Counted from the first letter of the stretch, positions 41,527-51,024 are shown. The stretch is DNA of 64,000 bases from JAEUHO01 sp046350655 (GCA_046350655.1 JAXMAB010000014.1:67614-131613), one strand, 5' to 3'. A program made the numbers and translations. Notes: generated by a model from the letters alone, not told the origin.

Positions 41527-44292
41527 GTGACCGTCCCCCCGCCCGCCGCGTTCCTCGACGGCCTCACGCTCGACGTCCCGGTCGCGACCGCGGCGCTCGT
41601 CGCCGCGGCGGTGCTCGTTGTCGTCGCGCTGCTCGAGGCGCGGGCCGAGGGGTCGCCGCGGCGCCGCGTCGTGCGCACGACGCTGCGCACCGTCGTGCTC
41701 GGGCTGGTCCTCGCGGCGCTCGCGGGCGCCGCGCGCGAGACGACGACCACGACCGCCGGCACGGTGGTGCTGCTCGCCGACGACGCGAGCGGCGCGACCC
41801 CCGAGGGCTGGACGGCGCTGGCCGCGCTCACGGCCCGCGCGCGCGCGGCGGCGGAGCGGGCCGGCGGCGCGCTCCGCGTCGTCCCGTTCGCGTCCACCGT
41901 GCGGGCGACCGCGGCCTGCGCCGGCGCCGTCGGCGCCGGACGGGACGGCGGCCGACCGCAGCCGCCTCGCCCCCGCGCTCGCGGCCGCGGCGCTGCTCGC
42001 CTGCCGGACGCGCCGACGACCGTCGTCGTCGCGACGGACGCGCGCCTCGACGTGGAGGGCGCGACGGACGCGCGCGACGGCCTCGACGCGCGGGCCGTGC
42101 GCGTCCGCGGCGTCGTCGCCGCCGCCGCCCCCGCCGGCGGAGGCGCCGACGACGCGCGTCGAGGCGTTCGACGCGCTGCCTCGACGCGCGGGGGCCCCCT
42201 CCGCCGTGCGGACCGCGATCGCGACCGCGTCGCCCGTCACCGCGCGCCTGCGCGTGGACGGCGCCGGAACGCGCGCGAAGCCTGTCGCGCCGCCGGGCGC
42301 GAGCCTCGCGCCCGACGACCTCCTCCTGACGCCCGGCCGGCACGAGATCGCGCTCGTCGTCGAGGACGGCGCGGGCGCCGCGCTCGCGGTCCGCCGCACC
42401 CTCGTCCACGTCGCCGCGCCGACGCGCGCGCTCGTCGTGACGGACCGGCCCGACGGCGGCGTCGCGCCGCGCCCTCTCGACGCAGGGCCTCGAGGTGGTG
42501 GTGACGCCGGGCGCCGACGCGGGGCCCGCGCTCGCGGCGCGAACGCGCCGACCTCGTCGTGCTCGACGCCGACGCCGCCCCGGGCGGCGACGCGCTCGCC
42601 GCGCTCGCGGGCGCGCGTCGAGGCCGGCACGGGCTGCTCGTCGTCGCGGGCGCGCGCGGCCGACGCGTGGCCGCGCTCGGCGAGGGCCCGCTCGGGGCGC
42701 GCTCGCCGCTGCGCCCGGCGAGCCGCCGGCGGCCCCGCCGCCCCCGCCGCCGCCCGAGCCGCCCGCGGAGACCGAGCCGGAGCCGGACCCCGAGCCGCCG
42801 ACGCCCGGCCCCGGCCTCGTGGCCGAGCGCCGCCCCGAGGACGCGCTGCCCATCACGCTGCTGCTGTGATCGACCGCAGCGGCAGCATGGCGGCCGAGCG
42901 CAAGCTCACGCTGGCGATCGCCGCGGCCGAGGAGGCCGCCGCGCAGCTGGCGCCGACCGACCGCGTCGGCGTCGTCACGTTCGCCGACGACGCGACCGTC
43001 GACCTGCCGCCGCGGCCCGCGGGCCAGGTGGCCGTGCGGAGCCTCGCGGTGGGCCTCGTGGCCGACGGCAACACCGACATCTACCGCGCGCTGAAGGCGG
43101 CGCAGGCCGTGATGCGCGCCGAGAAGAACCCGATCCGGCACGTCATCCTGCTGACGGACGGCCGCGACACGAAGAGCGACGTCTACGGCGCGCTGCCGGG
43201 CGAGCTGCTCGCGGAGAAGATCACGCTCACGACCGTGGGGCTCGGCTACTCGATCGACGAGCGTTCGCTGAAGGAGCTGGCGCGGCTCGCCGGCGGCGTG
43301 TTCCGCTACGCGCCGTCCGCGCGCGAGCTGCCGCGCATCCTCACGCGCGACACCCAGGGCGTGCTCAACGCGCGCGGCGAGGCCGCGGAGAAGGCGCGGC
43401 TCGACCAGGCGTCGAAGCAGCCGCCCCTCCCGCCGAAGCCCGACGCGAGACCGCCGCGCCCGCCGAAGCCGAAGCCCAAGCCGCCGACGCCCCTGCCGAC
43501 GCCCCCCGCGCCGACCGACGAGCGCCGGCCGCTCCGCCGGCTGCGCCGCACGACGCCGTCGCGGGCCTCGCGGCCGACGCGTGGCCGAGCGTCGGCGCGC
43601 CGCGGCCGGGGACGGTCGCCGCGGGCGCCGCCGCTCGTCGCGCGCGACGACGCGCCGGCCCTCGTGGCCGGCCGCCTGGGGCCTGGCCGCGTCCTCGTCC
43701 TCGCCGCCGGCCGACGACGCGGGATGGTCCGCGTGGCGCGGAGCACCCGCGGCTCCTCGCGCAGGCGGCCCGCTCGGTCGCCTCGATGCCGGCCCCGCCG
43801 GACGCCGCGGAGGTGCGCGTCGCGCCGTCGGAGACCGGGGACGCCGTGGTGGTCGCGCTGCCCGAGGGCGTCGCGCCCGAGGCCGCCGCGGCCGCGCTGG
43901 AGGTGACGGTCCTCGGGCCCGACGGCCCGCGGTCGGCGACCCTCGCGGGCGTCGAGGACGGCGAGGTGCGGTTCCGGTTGCCGTCGCTCGCGACGCCGAC
44001 CGCCGTCGCGCGCGTGACCTACCGCCGGCCGGACGGCACGGTGGCCGCGCTGCCCCCGCTCACGTACGTCCCCTCGCCGCCGCCCGGGCCCCCGCCGGTG
44101 GACGTCGCGGCCCTCGAGGGGGCCCTCGGCGCGCCGGCCGCGGCGGCGGACGCGGCGGACCTCTTCGACGTCCCGACGCGGCGCACCTCGCGCCGCGAGC
44201 CGCTGTGGGCGGTGCTCCTCGGCCTCGCGCTCCTGCTCCTCCCGTTCGACGCGTGGGCCCATCGCGTCGGCGCCGGCCCGGGGGCCCGATGA
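41527..44292 (+). pseudogene. BatA/VWA-type membrane protein gene with about ten frame changes
   Basis: The meaningful translation starts at GTG 41527 with two TM segments (VATAALVAAAVLVVVALLEA; LRTVVLGLVLAALAGAA), as in planctomycete VWA/glutamine-amidotransferase-like membrane proteins. It then jumps between all three frames near 41930, 42000, 42130, 42470, 42540, 42710, 42866, 43540, 43630 and 43720. The VWA domain (IDRSGSMAAERKLTLAI, then FADDATVDL and ILLTDGRDTKSD) is intact at 42869-43345; just before it a missing base turns LLLVIDRSGS into a stop. The last frame ends with a C-terminal TM (LWAVLLGLALLLLPFDAWA) and overlaps pdxA by ATGA. Decayed gene or local assembly errors. Confidence 0.7.
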
Positions 44293-45317
44293 CGCGTCCC
44301 GTCGTCGCCCTCTCCGTCGGCGACCCGTGCGGCATCGGGCCCGAGGTCGCCTGGAAGCTGCTCGCCGCCGGCGACCTCCCCGCGCGAGTCCTCCTCCTCG
44401 CGGACGCGCGGGTGCTGGCCCGCGACCGGGCCCTCGCCCCGGGCGCGCCCGCCCTGCCGCCCCTCGTCGACGCCGAGGCGTTCGCCGCCGGCGACGCCCC
44501 GTTCGCGCTCGACGCCGAGGCCGACGCGGCGTCCCGGGCGGTCCTGCCGGCGCTGCCCCCCCACGGCCGCGTCCACGCCGGCGCCGGGGCGGCCGGGCAC
44601 GCCTGGGTGCTGCGGGGCGCCGACCTCGCGCGGGCCGGGACCGTGGACGCGCTCGTCACGGGCCCCATCCACAAGGAGGCCTGGGCCGCCGCGGGCATCG
44701 GGTCCATCGGGCACACCGAGGCGCTCGCCGCGCGCGCCCGCGCCCCCCGCGTGGTCATGATGCTCGCCGGCGGGCCGCTGCGCGTGGCCCTCGCCACCAT
44801 CCACGTCCCCCTCGCGCGGGTCCCGGGCCTCCTCACGGTCGCGGGCCTCCTCGCCGACCTCCGGATCGTCCGCGCCGACCTGGTCGCCCGGTTCGGGGTC
44901 TCGGCGCCGCGGATCGCGGTCTGCGGGCTGAACCCGCACGCCGGCGAGGGCGGCCTGCTCGGTCGCGAGGACCTCGACGTGATCGCGCCGGCGGTCGCCG
45001 CGGCGCGCGCCGAGGGCATCGACGCCGTCGGCCCGCTCCCCGCCGACGCCGCGGTGCCCGCCGCCGCGGACGGCCGCTACGACGCCGTCCTCGCCATGTT
45101 CCACGACCAGGGCCTGCCCGCCGTGAAGACCCTCGCGCCGCGGACCGCGGTCAACGTGACGCTCGGCCTGCCCTTCGTGCGCACCAGCGTCGACCACGGC
45201 ACCGCGTTCGACGTCGCGGGTCGGGGCGTCGCGACGGCGACCTCGCTGCGCAGCGCGCTCGACCTCGCGGTGGCGCTCGCTTCGCGCTCAACGAAGGGTG
45301 TCGGCGGGCCGACCTAG
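44289..45317 (+). CDS. pdxA: 4-hydroxythreonine-4-phosphate dehydrogenase-family protein
   Basis: 342 residues of the PdxA family: VALSVGDPCGIGPEVAWKLL at the N terminus, VTGPIHKEAWAAAGIGSIGHTE with the first metal His, the AVCGLNPHAGEGGLLGRED motif and AMFHDQGLPAVKTL, giving the three divalent-metal His residues. The active-site end TSVDHGTAFDVAG is also present. It oxidises 4-phosphohydroxy-threonine in pyridoxal phosphate synthesis; PdxA2-type paralogues act on sugar-acid phosphates, so the substrate is likely but not certain. Translation is coupled to the upstream VWA gene. Confidence 0.94.
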   Translation: MTRPVVALSVGDPCGIGPEVAWKLLAAGDLPARVLLLADARVLARDRALAPGAPALPPLVDAEAFAAGDAPFALDAEADAASRAVLPALPPHGRVHAGAGAAGHAWVLRGADLARAGTVDALVTGPIHKEAWAAAGIGSIGHTEALAARARAPRVVMMLAGGPLRVALATIHVPLARVPGLLTVAGLLADLRIVRADLVARFGVSAPRIAVCGLNPHAGEGGLLGREDLDVIAPAVAAARAEGIDAVGPLPADAAVPAAADGRYDAVLAMFHDQGLPAVKTLAPRTAVNVTLGLPFVRTSVDHGTAFDVAGRGVATATSLRSALDLAVALASRSTKGVGGPT

Positions 45318-45370
45318 AGTGGGGTGTGCCGCATCGGCGTGTCGATGCGCCTCGGGAACCCCCGCCCCGC

Positions 45371-45934
45371 ATGAGCCGCTCGAACCCGGACCTCTTCGAG
45401 TTCTTCGGCAAGGGCCGTGGGCGTCCCGCGACGAGCGCCCGCGCGGTCTCGACCCCCGTCCGCGGCGACGCGGCCACGGTCACGGTCAGCCGGCGCCTGA
45501 TGGTGCTGCTCGGCGCGGGCGCGGTCCTGCTCTCGGCCCTCTCGTTCCTCGGCGGCCTCGCGATCGGGCGCGGGAAGCGCCTCGGCGCCGACGGCGCCGA
45601 GCTCGTCCGCCGGGACGCGACGGCCCGGCCCGCCCCCGACACGTGGATCCTCCGCGGCCAGGCGCTGCCGAAGATCGCGACCGCCGGCACCGACAACCTC
45701 GAGCAGCGCGCCCTCGCCGCCTTCCGCGAGCGCTACCCGATGCTGGCGCCGTTCCTCGCCTCGGCGCCGGTCGAGGAGGCCCGCGGCCGCCTCATGAACG
45801 GGCACTTCCGGCTGATCGTGCGCGGCTTCGAGTCCGAGGCCAGCGCGCTGCAGTGGGCGAAGGCGCTCTCCGCCGAGCGTGTGGCCGAGTACGCCCCGTT
45901 CCGCGACTCCCGCCCGGAGAAGGCGCCCCGCTGA
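45371..45934 (+). CDS. Single-pass membrane protein with SPOR-like C terminus
   Basis: 187 residues: an N-terminal cytoplasmic segment (MSRSNPDLFEFFGKGRGR), one TM helix (LMVLLGAGAVLLSALSFLGGLAIG, ~43-66), and a periplasmic domain. The last ~60 residues (RGRLMNGHFRLIVRGFESEASALQWAKAL) have the beta-alpha pattern of SPOR peptidoglycan-binding domains (xVxVGxFxxxxxAxxxxxxL), though weakly. Located 53 bases after pdxA. Function not established. Confidence 0.75.
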   Translation: MSRSNPDLFEFFGKGRGRPATSARAVSTPVRGDAATVTVSRRLMVLLGAGAVLLSALSFLGGLAIGRGKRLGADGAELVRRDATARPAPDTWILRGQALPKIATAGTDNLEQRALAAFRERYPMLAPFLASAPVEEARGRLMNGHFRLIVRGFESEASALQWAKALSAERVAEYAPFRDSRPEKAPR

Positions 45935-46326
45935 CCGCCGCGCCGCGATCCCGCGGCGGGCGTCGACCCGCGAACGCCGAGGTCGGGGCGCCCCCCCCCC
46001 CGGGACCGCATCCCCCTCCCCGGGACGCGAGGCCCGCTCGCCGGCCGGCGCACCGGGGGCCCCAGCGGGCCGCCCGACCCCGTAGTCCCCCCGGGTCTAT
46101 CCCGCGGTCACCCCTCCGGTCCTCCGGTGGGGCGCGTCCCGACGGGCACGCCGAGACCGCACCCCGGGACCCGCGACCCGCGATCCGGGGTACCGATCCG
46201 GGGCACCCGGGGACCGATCCAGGGCAGACGGTGCCCCCAACGACACGGGCCCGACCGCCGTGCGGTCGGGCCCGTGAGGGGGGCGTGAGCCGAGCGAGCG
46301 AGCGGGCGGAGAACCCCGCCCGCGGG
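45935..46326. other. Non-coding gap with dispersed motif and terminator
   Basis: No gene seen. It holds a dispersed-motif copy GGGAC-GCGAGGCCCG (46022-46036), GGGACC/GGGGTACC-type repeats around 46160-46215, and the hairpin at 46244-46276. Confidence 0.5.
46244..46276 (-). terminator. Strong hairpin after the small basic protein gene
   Basis: CACGGGCCCGACCGC (46244-46258) pairs perfectly with 46262-46276 around loop CGT. It lies 50 bases past the 46327 stop. The sequence after it on the minus strand is only weakly T-rich (TCGTTGGGGG). It could serve genes on both sides. Confidence 0.7.
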
Positions 46327-46638
46327 CTACTTCTTCTTCGCGTCCGGCTTCGCCGCCGGGGCCGCCGCCTTGGCGCCCGCCGCCGGAGCCGCCGCCGCGG
46401 CCGGAGCCGCCGCCTTCGCGCCGGCCGCCGGAGCCGCCGCCGCGCCGGCCGCCGGGGCCGCGTCCTTCTTCTTCTTCCGCACGCGCCACTTCGTGCGGAC
46501 CTTCGGGAGGCCGGTGACCTTGTCGCCGTCCTTCCAGCGTCCCTGCTCCTTGAGCGTCGTCAGACGCTCCCAGCGGGAGAGCACGCTCCGCGTGCCCGTC
46601 ATCGTGCTCTTCTGCTTCAGGCTCTTGTGGATCGACAT
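46327..46638 (-). CDS. PVC-type small basic protein with an Ala/Pro/Lys tail
   Basis: 103 residues. The first ~58 match the conserved small basic protein known from Chlamydiae, Verrucomicrobia and Planctomycetes: SIHKSLKQKS, SVLSRWERLTTLKEQGRWK, VTGLPKVRTKWRVRKKKK. It is suspected to be ribosome- or nucleic-acid-associated because of its charge and abundance; the exact role is unknown. The remaining ~45 residues are repeats of APAAGAKAA ending in KPDAKKK, not part of the usual short protein. ATG 46638; a strong hairpin follows. This is the best single taxonomic marker in the window. Confidence 0.9.
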   Translation of the reverse strand: MSIHKSLKQKSTMTGTRSVLSRWERLTTLKEQGRWKDGDKVTGLPKVRTKWRVRKKKKDAAPAAGAAAAPAAGAKAAAPAAAAAPAAGAKAAAPAAKPDAKKK

Positions 46639-46728
46639 CGCAGGGTCGCCGGGGGGAATCGGGGAAGTCCGGTAGGGTCCGCGACCCGGGCCGGAACGCG
46701 AAGAAATGCGCGCACCGACCCCGGGGGG

Positions 46729-46754
46729 AGGCCCGGCCGCGGCGGGCCGGGCCT
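46729..46754 (-). terminator. Hairpin after the second HEAT gene
   Basis: AGGCCCGGCC (46729-46738) pairs with GGCCGGGCCT (46745-46754); the right arm overlaps a dispersed-motif copy (46748-46757). It lies 26 bases past the stop at 46781. No U-tract. Confidence 0.5.
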
Positions 46755-46780
46755 CGCGGTCCCCCGCGGTGGGCCGCCGG

Positions 46781-48103
46781 TCAGCCCTTCTGCGTGACGA
46801 CGGCCTTCCGCTTCGGCTCGGGGTTCTTCGGGAAGTCGGGCCAGGTCGTGGCGCGCGCCCGGTAGAGCTCGATCGCCTCGCCGACGTTGCGGGCGTGGAG
46901 GCCCGTGAGCTTGTTGAACGCGTCCACGAGCGCCGTCTCGACCACCGTGCGGTCCATGCCGACGTCGACGACCTTCACGTCGAACACCATGCCCTCGACG
47001 GCGGTCCCGACGACGGGGTTGGCGATGTTGGCGGCCTGCGCGATCTCGACGTCGTAGTCGCGGATGTACGAGACCTTGTTGAGGAACTCGACGACCGCGC
47101 GCACGCCGCCACCGTGGCTGATCATGCGGCGCACGATGGCGCCGACCGCGCGGACGTCCTCGACGGCCGCCAGCGCGCGGGCCGCGTGGACGACGAGGCC
47201 CGGGTGCTCGCTGCCGAGCGCCTTCACGAACGGGACCGCGACGTCGTCGTGGCCGAAGGAGACCGCGGCCGCCACCGCGGCGGCGCGGACCTCCGGGTCG
47301 CGGTCGCGGACGGCGGAGAACACGAGCGGGCGGAGCGCGGACTCGTCGGCCGCGGCGGCGAGGTGCGCGCACGCCCACGCGCGGACCGCGGGCGACGCGT
47401 CGGCGAGGAGCGCCTTCGCCGTGGCGACGCGGTGCGCGGCGTCCACGCCGAGGAGCCGCAGGGCCGCGGCGCGCGCCATCGCGGGCTCGCCCGTCGCGGC
47501 GGTGCGCATCACGTCGGCGACGGACGCGTCGGCCGCGACCTCGGGGACGGCGGCCGCGCCGGCGCCGCGCACGGCCTCCTCCACCTCGGCCGGGAGGCGC
47601 CAGGCGCCTTCGTAGAGCACGAGGCCGCGCGCCCGGCGCGCCTCGGCGACCGGCACCCAACGCTCGCCGAGCCGCTCGTACCCGAGCGCGCGGCGCGCCG
47701 CGGCGTGGTCGGGGGCGAGGTCGATGACGCCGCGGTACGCGTCCATGGCGACGCCCGCGGCGCCCGCGGCCTCGGCGCGGAGCGCGAGGCGGAACCGCGC
47801 GTCGACGTCGGCGGCGGGCAGCGCCGCCAGCTCGGCGCGGAGCGTGGCCGACGGCGACGCGGCCTCGTCCACGGACGCGACGCGGGACGCCGCGAGCCGC
47901 ACCGTGCCGTCCGCCGTCGTCACCGTGACGCCGCCGTCGGCCGCGCGCTCGACGTGGCCCTCGAGCACGAGGCCGTCCGTCGTGCGGACGACGCCGGCGG
48001 CGGCCGGGCGGGCGGGGGCGGCGGCCAGGAGCACGGCGAGGGCCGCGGCGGTCGCGACGGACGGGGCGAGGCGCCGGGCGCGGCGCGGACGGAACGAGGG
48101 CAT
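46781..48103 (-). CDS. Secreted HEAT-repeat protein (second copy)
   Basis: 440 residues with a signal peptide (SVATAAALAVLLAAAPARPAAAG). A short beta region (VVRTTDGLVLEGHVERAADGGVTVTTADG), as in the NPCBM protein, precedes a TPR-like stretch (FRLALRAEAAGAAGVAMDAYRGVIDLAPDHAAARRALG). HEAT repeats follow (AMARAAALRLLG, PAVRAWACAHLAAAA, PEVRAAAVAAAVSFG, GLVVHAARALAAVED). The C terminus is a separate conserved-looking block (VEFLNKVSYIRDYDVEI..GTAVEGMVFDVKVVDV). It ends in KRKAVVTQKG. Periplasmic scaffold; partner unknown. Confidence 0.88.
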   Translation of the reverse strand: MPSFRPRRARRLAPSVATAAALAVLLAAAPARPAAAGVVRTTDGLVLEGHVERAADGGVTVTTADGTVRLAASRVASVDEAASPSATLRAELAALPAADVDARFRLALRAEAAGAAGVAMDAYRGVIDLAPDHAAARRALGYERLGERWVPVAEARRARGLVLYEGAWRLPAEVEEAVRGAGAAAVPEVAADASVADVMRTAATGEPAMARAAALRLLGVDAAHRVATAKALLADASPAVRAWACAHLAAAADESALRPLVFSAVRDRDPEVRAAAVAAAVSFGHDDVAVPFVKALGSEHPGLVVHAARALAAVEDVRAVGAIVRRMISHGGGVRAVVEFLNKVSYIRDYDVEIAQAANIANPVVGTAVEGMVFDVKVVDVGMDRTVVETALVDAFNKLTGLHARNVGEAIELYRARATTWPDFPKNPEPKRKAVVTQKG

Positions 48104-48146
48104 GGAGGTCTCCGGGCGAACCGACGCCGATCCCAGGATGGAAACG

Positions 48147-49961
48147 TCAGGCGGCCGGGGTCGGCTCGGCCGACCCGTCGTCGCCCGACCCGTCCCCCCC
48201 GGTGCCCCGTCGCCGGGGCAGGAGGGCCGCGGCGAGGAGCGCGGGGACCAGGAGGAGGCCCAGGTAGGCCATGGAGAGGTTGGCGACGTCGGCGGTGCGC
48301 CCCCAGTGGACCTTGTCGTAGATCCGGACCGGGACGATCCCCGGCGCGATCAGCTGGATCGCGTCCAGCTCGCGCAGCGCGAGGACGAGCACCAGGAGGA
48401 ACGAGGTCGCGATGCCGCGGAGCGACAGCGGCCCCCAGATCCGGGTGAGGAGGGTCGCGGGGGACGCGCCGGAGAGCCGCGCCGCCTCCTCCATCCGAGG
48501 GTCCACGTCGCGGAGCGCGAGCCCGACCGCCGCGAGCGCGTACGGGAGGAAGCGGCCGACGAGGACGGCCGTGCCCATCGCGAGGCTGTTGGGCTTCTCG
48601 CGCAGCGGCAGCCACAGCAGCAGCGTGCCGACCATGAGCACGAGGCCCGGCACCGCGAGGGGCAGCGCGCCCGCGAGCCCCGCGACGCCGCGCCACGCGG
48701 CGCCGCGCCGCAGCGCCGCCCGCGCGAGGACGACCGCGGTCGCCGTCGCGAGGAACGCGGCGAGGAGCCCGAGCCGCACCCACCGCTCGGTGTCGTCGAG
48801 GAGCCCCGCGGTCTCGCGCACCGTGGCGACGACGCGGCCGGGCGAGAAGCCCCACGCCATCACGCTGCCGATCGGCAGCGCGAGGCCGAGGAAGAGGACG
48901 GGCGCGGCCACGAGCCACGGGAGCAGCGCCCGCGCGCCGGTCCACGCGACGCGCGGCCGCGCGCGCGTGGCGCCGCCGAGCACGCCGCCGGGCGCGCGGC
49001 GCAGCGTCGCGAACGCGAACGCGAGGAGCGTCAGCACGATCGCGACGAACGGGGCGCCCGTCGCGACCGCGCGGCCCACGTTGCCGTAGCGGTTCCACTG
49101 CAGGAAGATCTCGGTCGCGAACACGTGCACGGCCGTCGCGCGGTCGGGCAGGAACACGCCGAGCAGGTCCGGCACCGCGAAGTCGGTGAGCGCGACGACG
49201 AACACGAGCGTGGCGGACGCCGCGACGGCCGGGCGGATCGACGGCCACACGACGGCGCGGCGCGCCGCGCGCGGCCCGCCCGCGAGCACGGCCGCGTCGA
49301 CGAGGCCCGCGGGGACCGCGGCGAGCGCGCGCCCGACGAGCAGCGCGGGGATCGGCGCGAGGAGCCCGGCGAGGCACACGACCGCGTTGGCGAGCTGGAG
49401 CGCGCCGCCCGAGAGCCCGAGCGACGCGAGGACGTGGCCGACGGAGGTCGAGACGCCCATCGCGGCGAAGAACGGCGGCAGCAGCAGCGGGCCGGCGAGC
49501 AGCACGGCGAGGAGCCGCCGCCCGCGGAACGCGACGCGCGCGAGGACCCACGCGACGGGCAGCCCCAGGAGGAGCGCGAGCGCCGCCGCGCCCGACGCGA
49601 GGACGAACGAGTTGCGCAGCAGGCCGGGCGTGCGCGCGGAGCGGAGGACGTCGCCGTAGTGCGCGAGCGACCAGCGGTCGCCCTCCGCGACGACGCGCGC
49701 CTCCGGCACGCTGACGGGCACGAGCTCGCCGTCGGGGTCGTCGGGCGCGAGGCTGTAGCGCACGACGCCCTCGTCGCGCGTCACGTGCCCCGCGACGCGG
49801 TGCGTGATGCCGCCGTCGAGCGTGACCTCGTGCACGCGGAGCGACGCGACGAACAGGCGGCCGAGGGGGAGCACCGCGACGCCGACCGCGACGACGACCG
49901 CGAGCGCCTGCGCGACGAGCGCGAGGAGGCGGCCGGGCGTCGTGGACGGCGCGGCGGTCAC
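48147..49961 (-). CDS. ABC transporter permease with two fused membrane domains (Fe3+/thiamine type)
   Basis: 604 residues with about twelve TM helices and two binding-protein-dependent permease domains, as in FbpB/ThiP. EAA-loop motifs are seen in each half (DAAVLAGGPRAARRAVVWPSIRP; EAARLSGASPATLLTRIWGPL). A ~75-residue periplasmic insertion follows the first TM (RVHEVTLDGGITHRVAGHV..GELVPVSV). Such permeases import iron(III), thiamine or similar ligands, but no ATPase or binding protein is adjacent. GTG 49961 overlaps the aminotransferase stop by four bases. Confidence 0.9.
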   Translation of the reverse strand: MTAAPSTTPGRLLALVAQALAVVVAVGVAVLPLGRLFVASLRVHEVTLDGGITHRVAGHVTRDEGVVRYSLAPDDPDGELVPVSVPEARVVAEGDRWSLAHYGDVLRSARTPGLLRNSFVLASGAAALALLLGLPVAWVLARVAFRGRRLLAVLLAGPLLLPPFFAAMGVSTSVGHVLASLGLSGGALQLANAVVCLAGLLAPIPALLVGRALAAVPAGLVDAAVLAGGPRAARRAVVWPSIRPAVAASATLVFVVALTDFAVPDLLGVFLPDRATAVHVFATEIFLQWNRYGNVGRAVATGAPFVAIVLTLLAFAFATLRRAPGGVLGGATRARPRVAWTGARALLPWLVAAPVLFLGLALPIGSVMAWGFSPGRVVATVRETAGLLDDTERWVRLGLLAAFLATATAVVLARAALRRGAAWRGVAGLAGALPLAVPGLVLMVGTLLLWLPLREKPNSLAMGTAVLVGRFLPYALAAVGLALRDVDPRMEEAARLSGASPATLLTRIWGPLSLRGIATSFLLVLVLALRELDAIQLIAPGIVPVRIYDKVHWGRTADVANLSMAYLGLLLVPALLAAALLPRRRGTGGDGSGDDGSAEPTPAA

Positions 49962-50887
49962 GCGGGACGGCCGTCCCGCGCCGCGGCCGCCGGGCCTCGC
50001 GTGCCGCGCGCCCGCTCCGCCTCCGCGTCGGCCTCGGCCTCGAACCACGCGCGCACCTGAGCCGTGACCGGACCCGGCGCGCCGCCCCCCACGGGCACGT
50101 CGTCGACCGCGACGACCGGGATGACGCCGCGCACCGACGACGACAGGAAGACCTCGTCGGCGTCGCGGAGGTCGGAGGCGACGAGGTCGCGTTCGACGGC
50201 GGGCCGGCCGTGGCGCGCGCAGAGCGCGAGGATGCGCGTGCGCGTCGTGCCGCGCAGGATGCCCGCGGCGAGCGGCGGCGTCTCGAGGACGCCGCGGTGG
50301 ACGCGGTAGACGTTCGAGGTGCTCGCCTCGGTGACCTGGGCGCGGTCGTTGAGCAGCACGGCGTCGTCCGCGCCGCGCTGCCGGGCTTCGTGGAGGGCGA
50401 GCAGGTTGTTCATGTAGTTGCCGGTCTTCGCGGCGGGGTCGAGCGCGTCCGCCGACACGCGCAGCCGGTTCACGAGCGCGACTCGCAAGCCCCGGGCCCA
50501 TTCCTCGGCCGTCGGTCGGTGCGCGTCCTGGACCACCACCACGACCGCGCCGTTGCGCGCCCCGTCGATCTTGAGGCCGATGGGCGTGATCCCGCGCGTG
50601 AGCACGAGCCGGACGTACGCGTCGCCCTCCGGCGGGCAGCCCGACGCCTCGACGGCACGGCGGATGGCGTCCACGTAACGCTCGTCGGGCCCCGCGACCT
50701 CCATGTAGATGCGCTGCGCGGACGCCCGGAGGCGCGCGAAGTGGTCGGCGGCCTGGACCAGCACCCCCCGGTGCCACCAGAAGACCTCGTACACGGAGTC
50801 GCCGTAGAGGAACCCGCGGTCGAGGACCGGGACGACGGCCCGGTCCGCGTCGGTGAGGACGCCATCGACGGAGACGACGCTGCGCAT
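49958..50887 (-). CDS. Class IV (branched-chain/D-amino acid/ADC lyase) PLP enzyme
   Basis: 309 residues with the fold-type IV pattern: LDRGFLYGDSVYEVFWWHRG, VRLVLTRGITPIGL, the PLP lysine in AAKTGNYMNNLLALHEA, AQVTEASTSNVYRVHRG, GILRGTTRTRIL and EVFLSSSVRGVIPVVAVDD. Family members are BCAT, D-alanine transaminase or aminodeoxychorismate lyase; residues seen do not decide between them. The C-terminal tail is Ala/Glu-rich and contains a dispersed-motif copy at DNA level. ATG 50887; divergent from the ECF gene at 51025. Confidence 0.92.
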   Translation of the reverse strand: MRSVVSVDGVLTDADRAVVPVLDRGFLYGDSVYEVFWWHRGVLVQAADHFARLRASAQRIYMEVAGPDERYVDAIRRAVEASGCPPEGDAYVRLVLTRGITPIGLKIDGARNGAVVVVVQDAHRPTAEEWARGLRVALVNRLRVSADALDPAAKTGNYMNNLLALHEARQRGADDAVLLNDRAQVTEASTSNVYRVHRGVLETPPLAAGILRGTTRTRILALCARHGRPAVERDLVASDLRDADEVFLSSSVRGVIPVVAVDDVPVGGGAPGPVTAQVRAWFEAEADAEAERARGTRGPAAAARDGRPA

Positions 50888-51024
50888 CCGTCCACCCTAC
50901 CGCGTCGGCCCGCGCCCGCCACGGGCGCGGGGGGCAACGACGGCGCGGGCGCACGACGCCCCGACGGCCCCGGAAGGAACCCGGGCCGGGCGCGTTAGGA
51001 TCCAATTGAGCCCACGGAGCGCCT

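Noticed and set aside
35948..41530. A very long plus-strand frame across recG-downstream and sigma regions
   Set aside because: It is Arg/Pro/Gly-rich low-complexity, runs antisense to well-supported genes and through hairpins; long spurious frames are expected at this GC content.
41489..41530. A short gene overlapping the NPCBM stop as ATGA
   Set aside because: Only 13 codons of Arg/Pro before a stop; the VWA-type gene begins at GTG 41527.
42860..42872. Programmed frameshift or readthrough at the VWA TGA codon
   Set aside because: No slippery sequence or stimulatory element is visible, and about nine other frame changes occur in the same gene, so missing bases are the simpler explanation.
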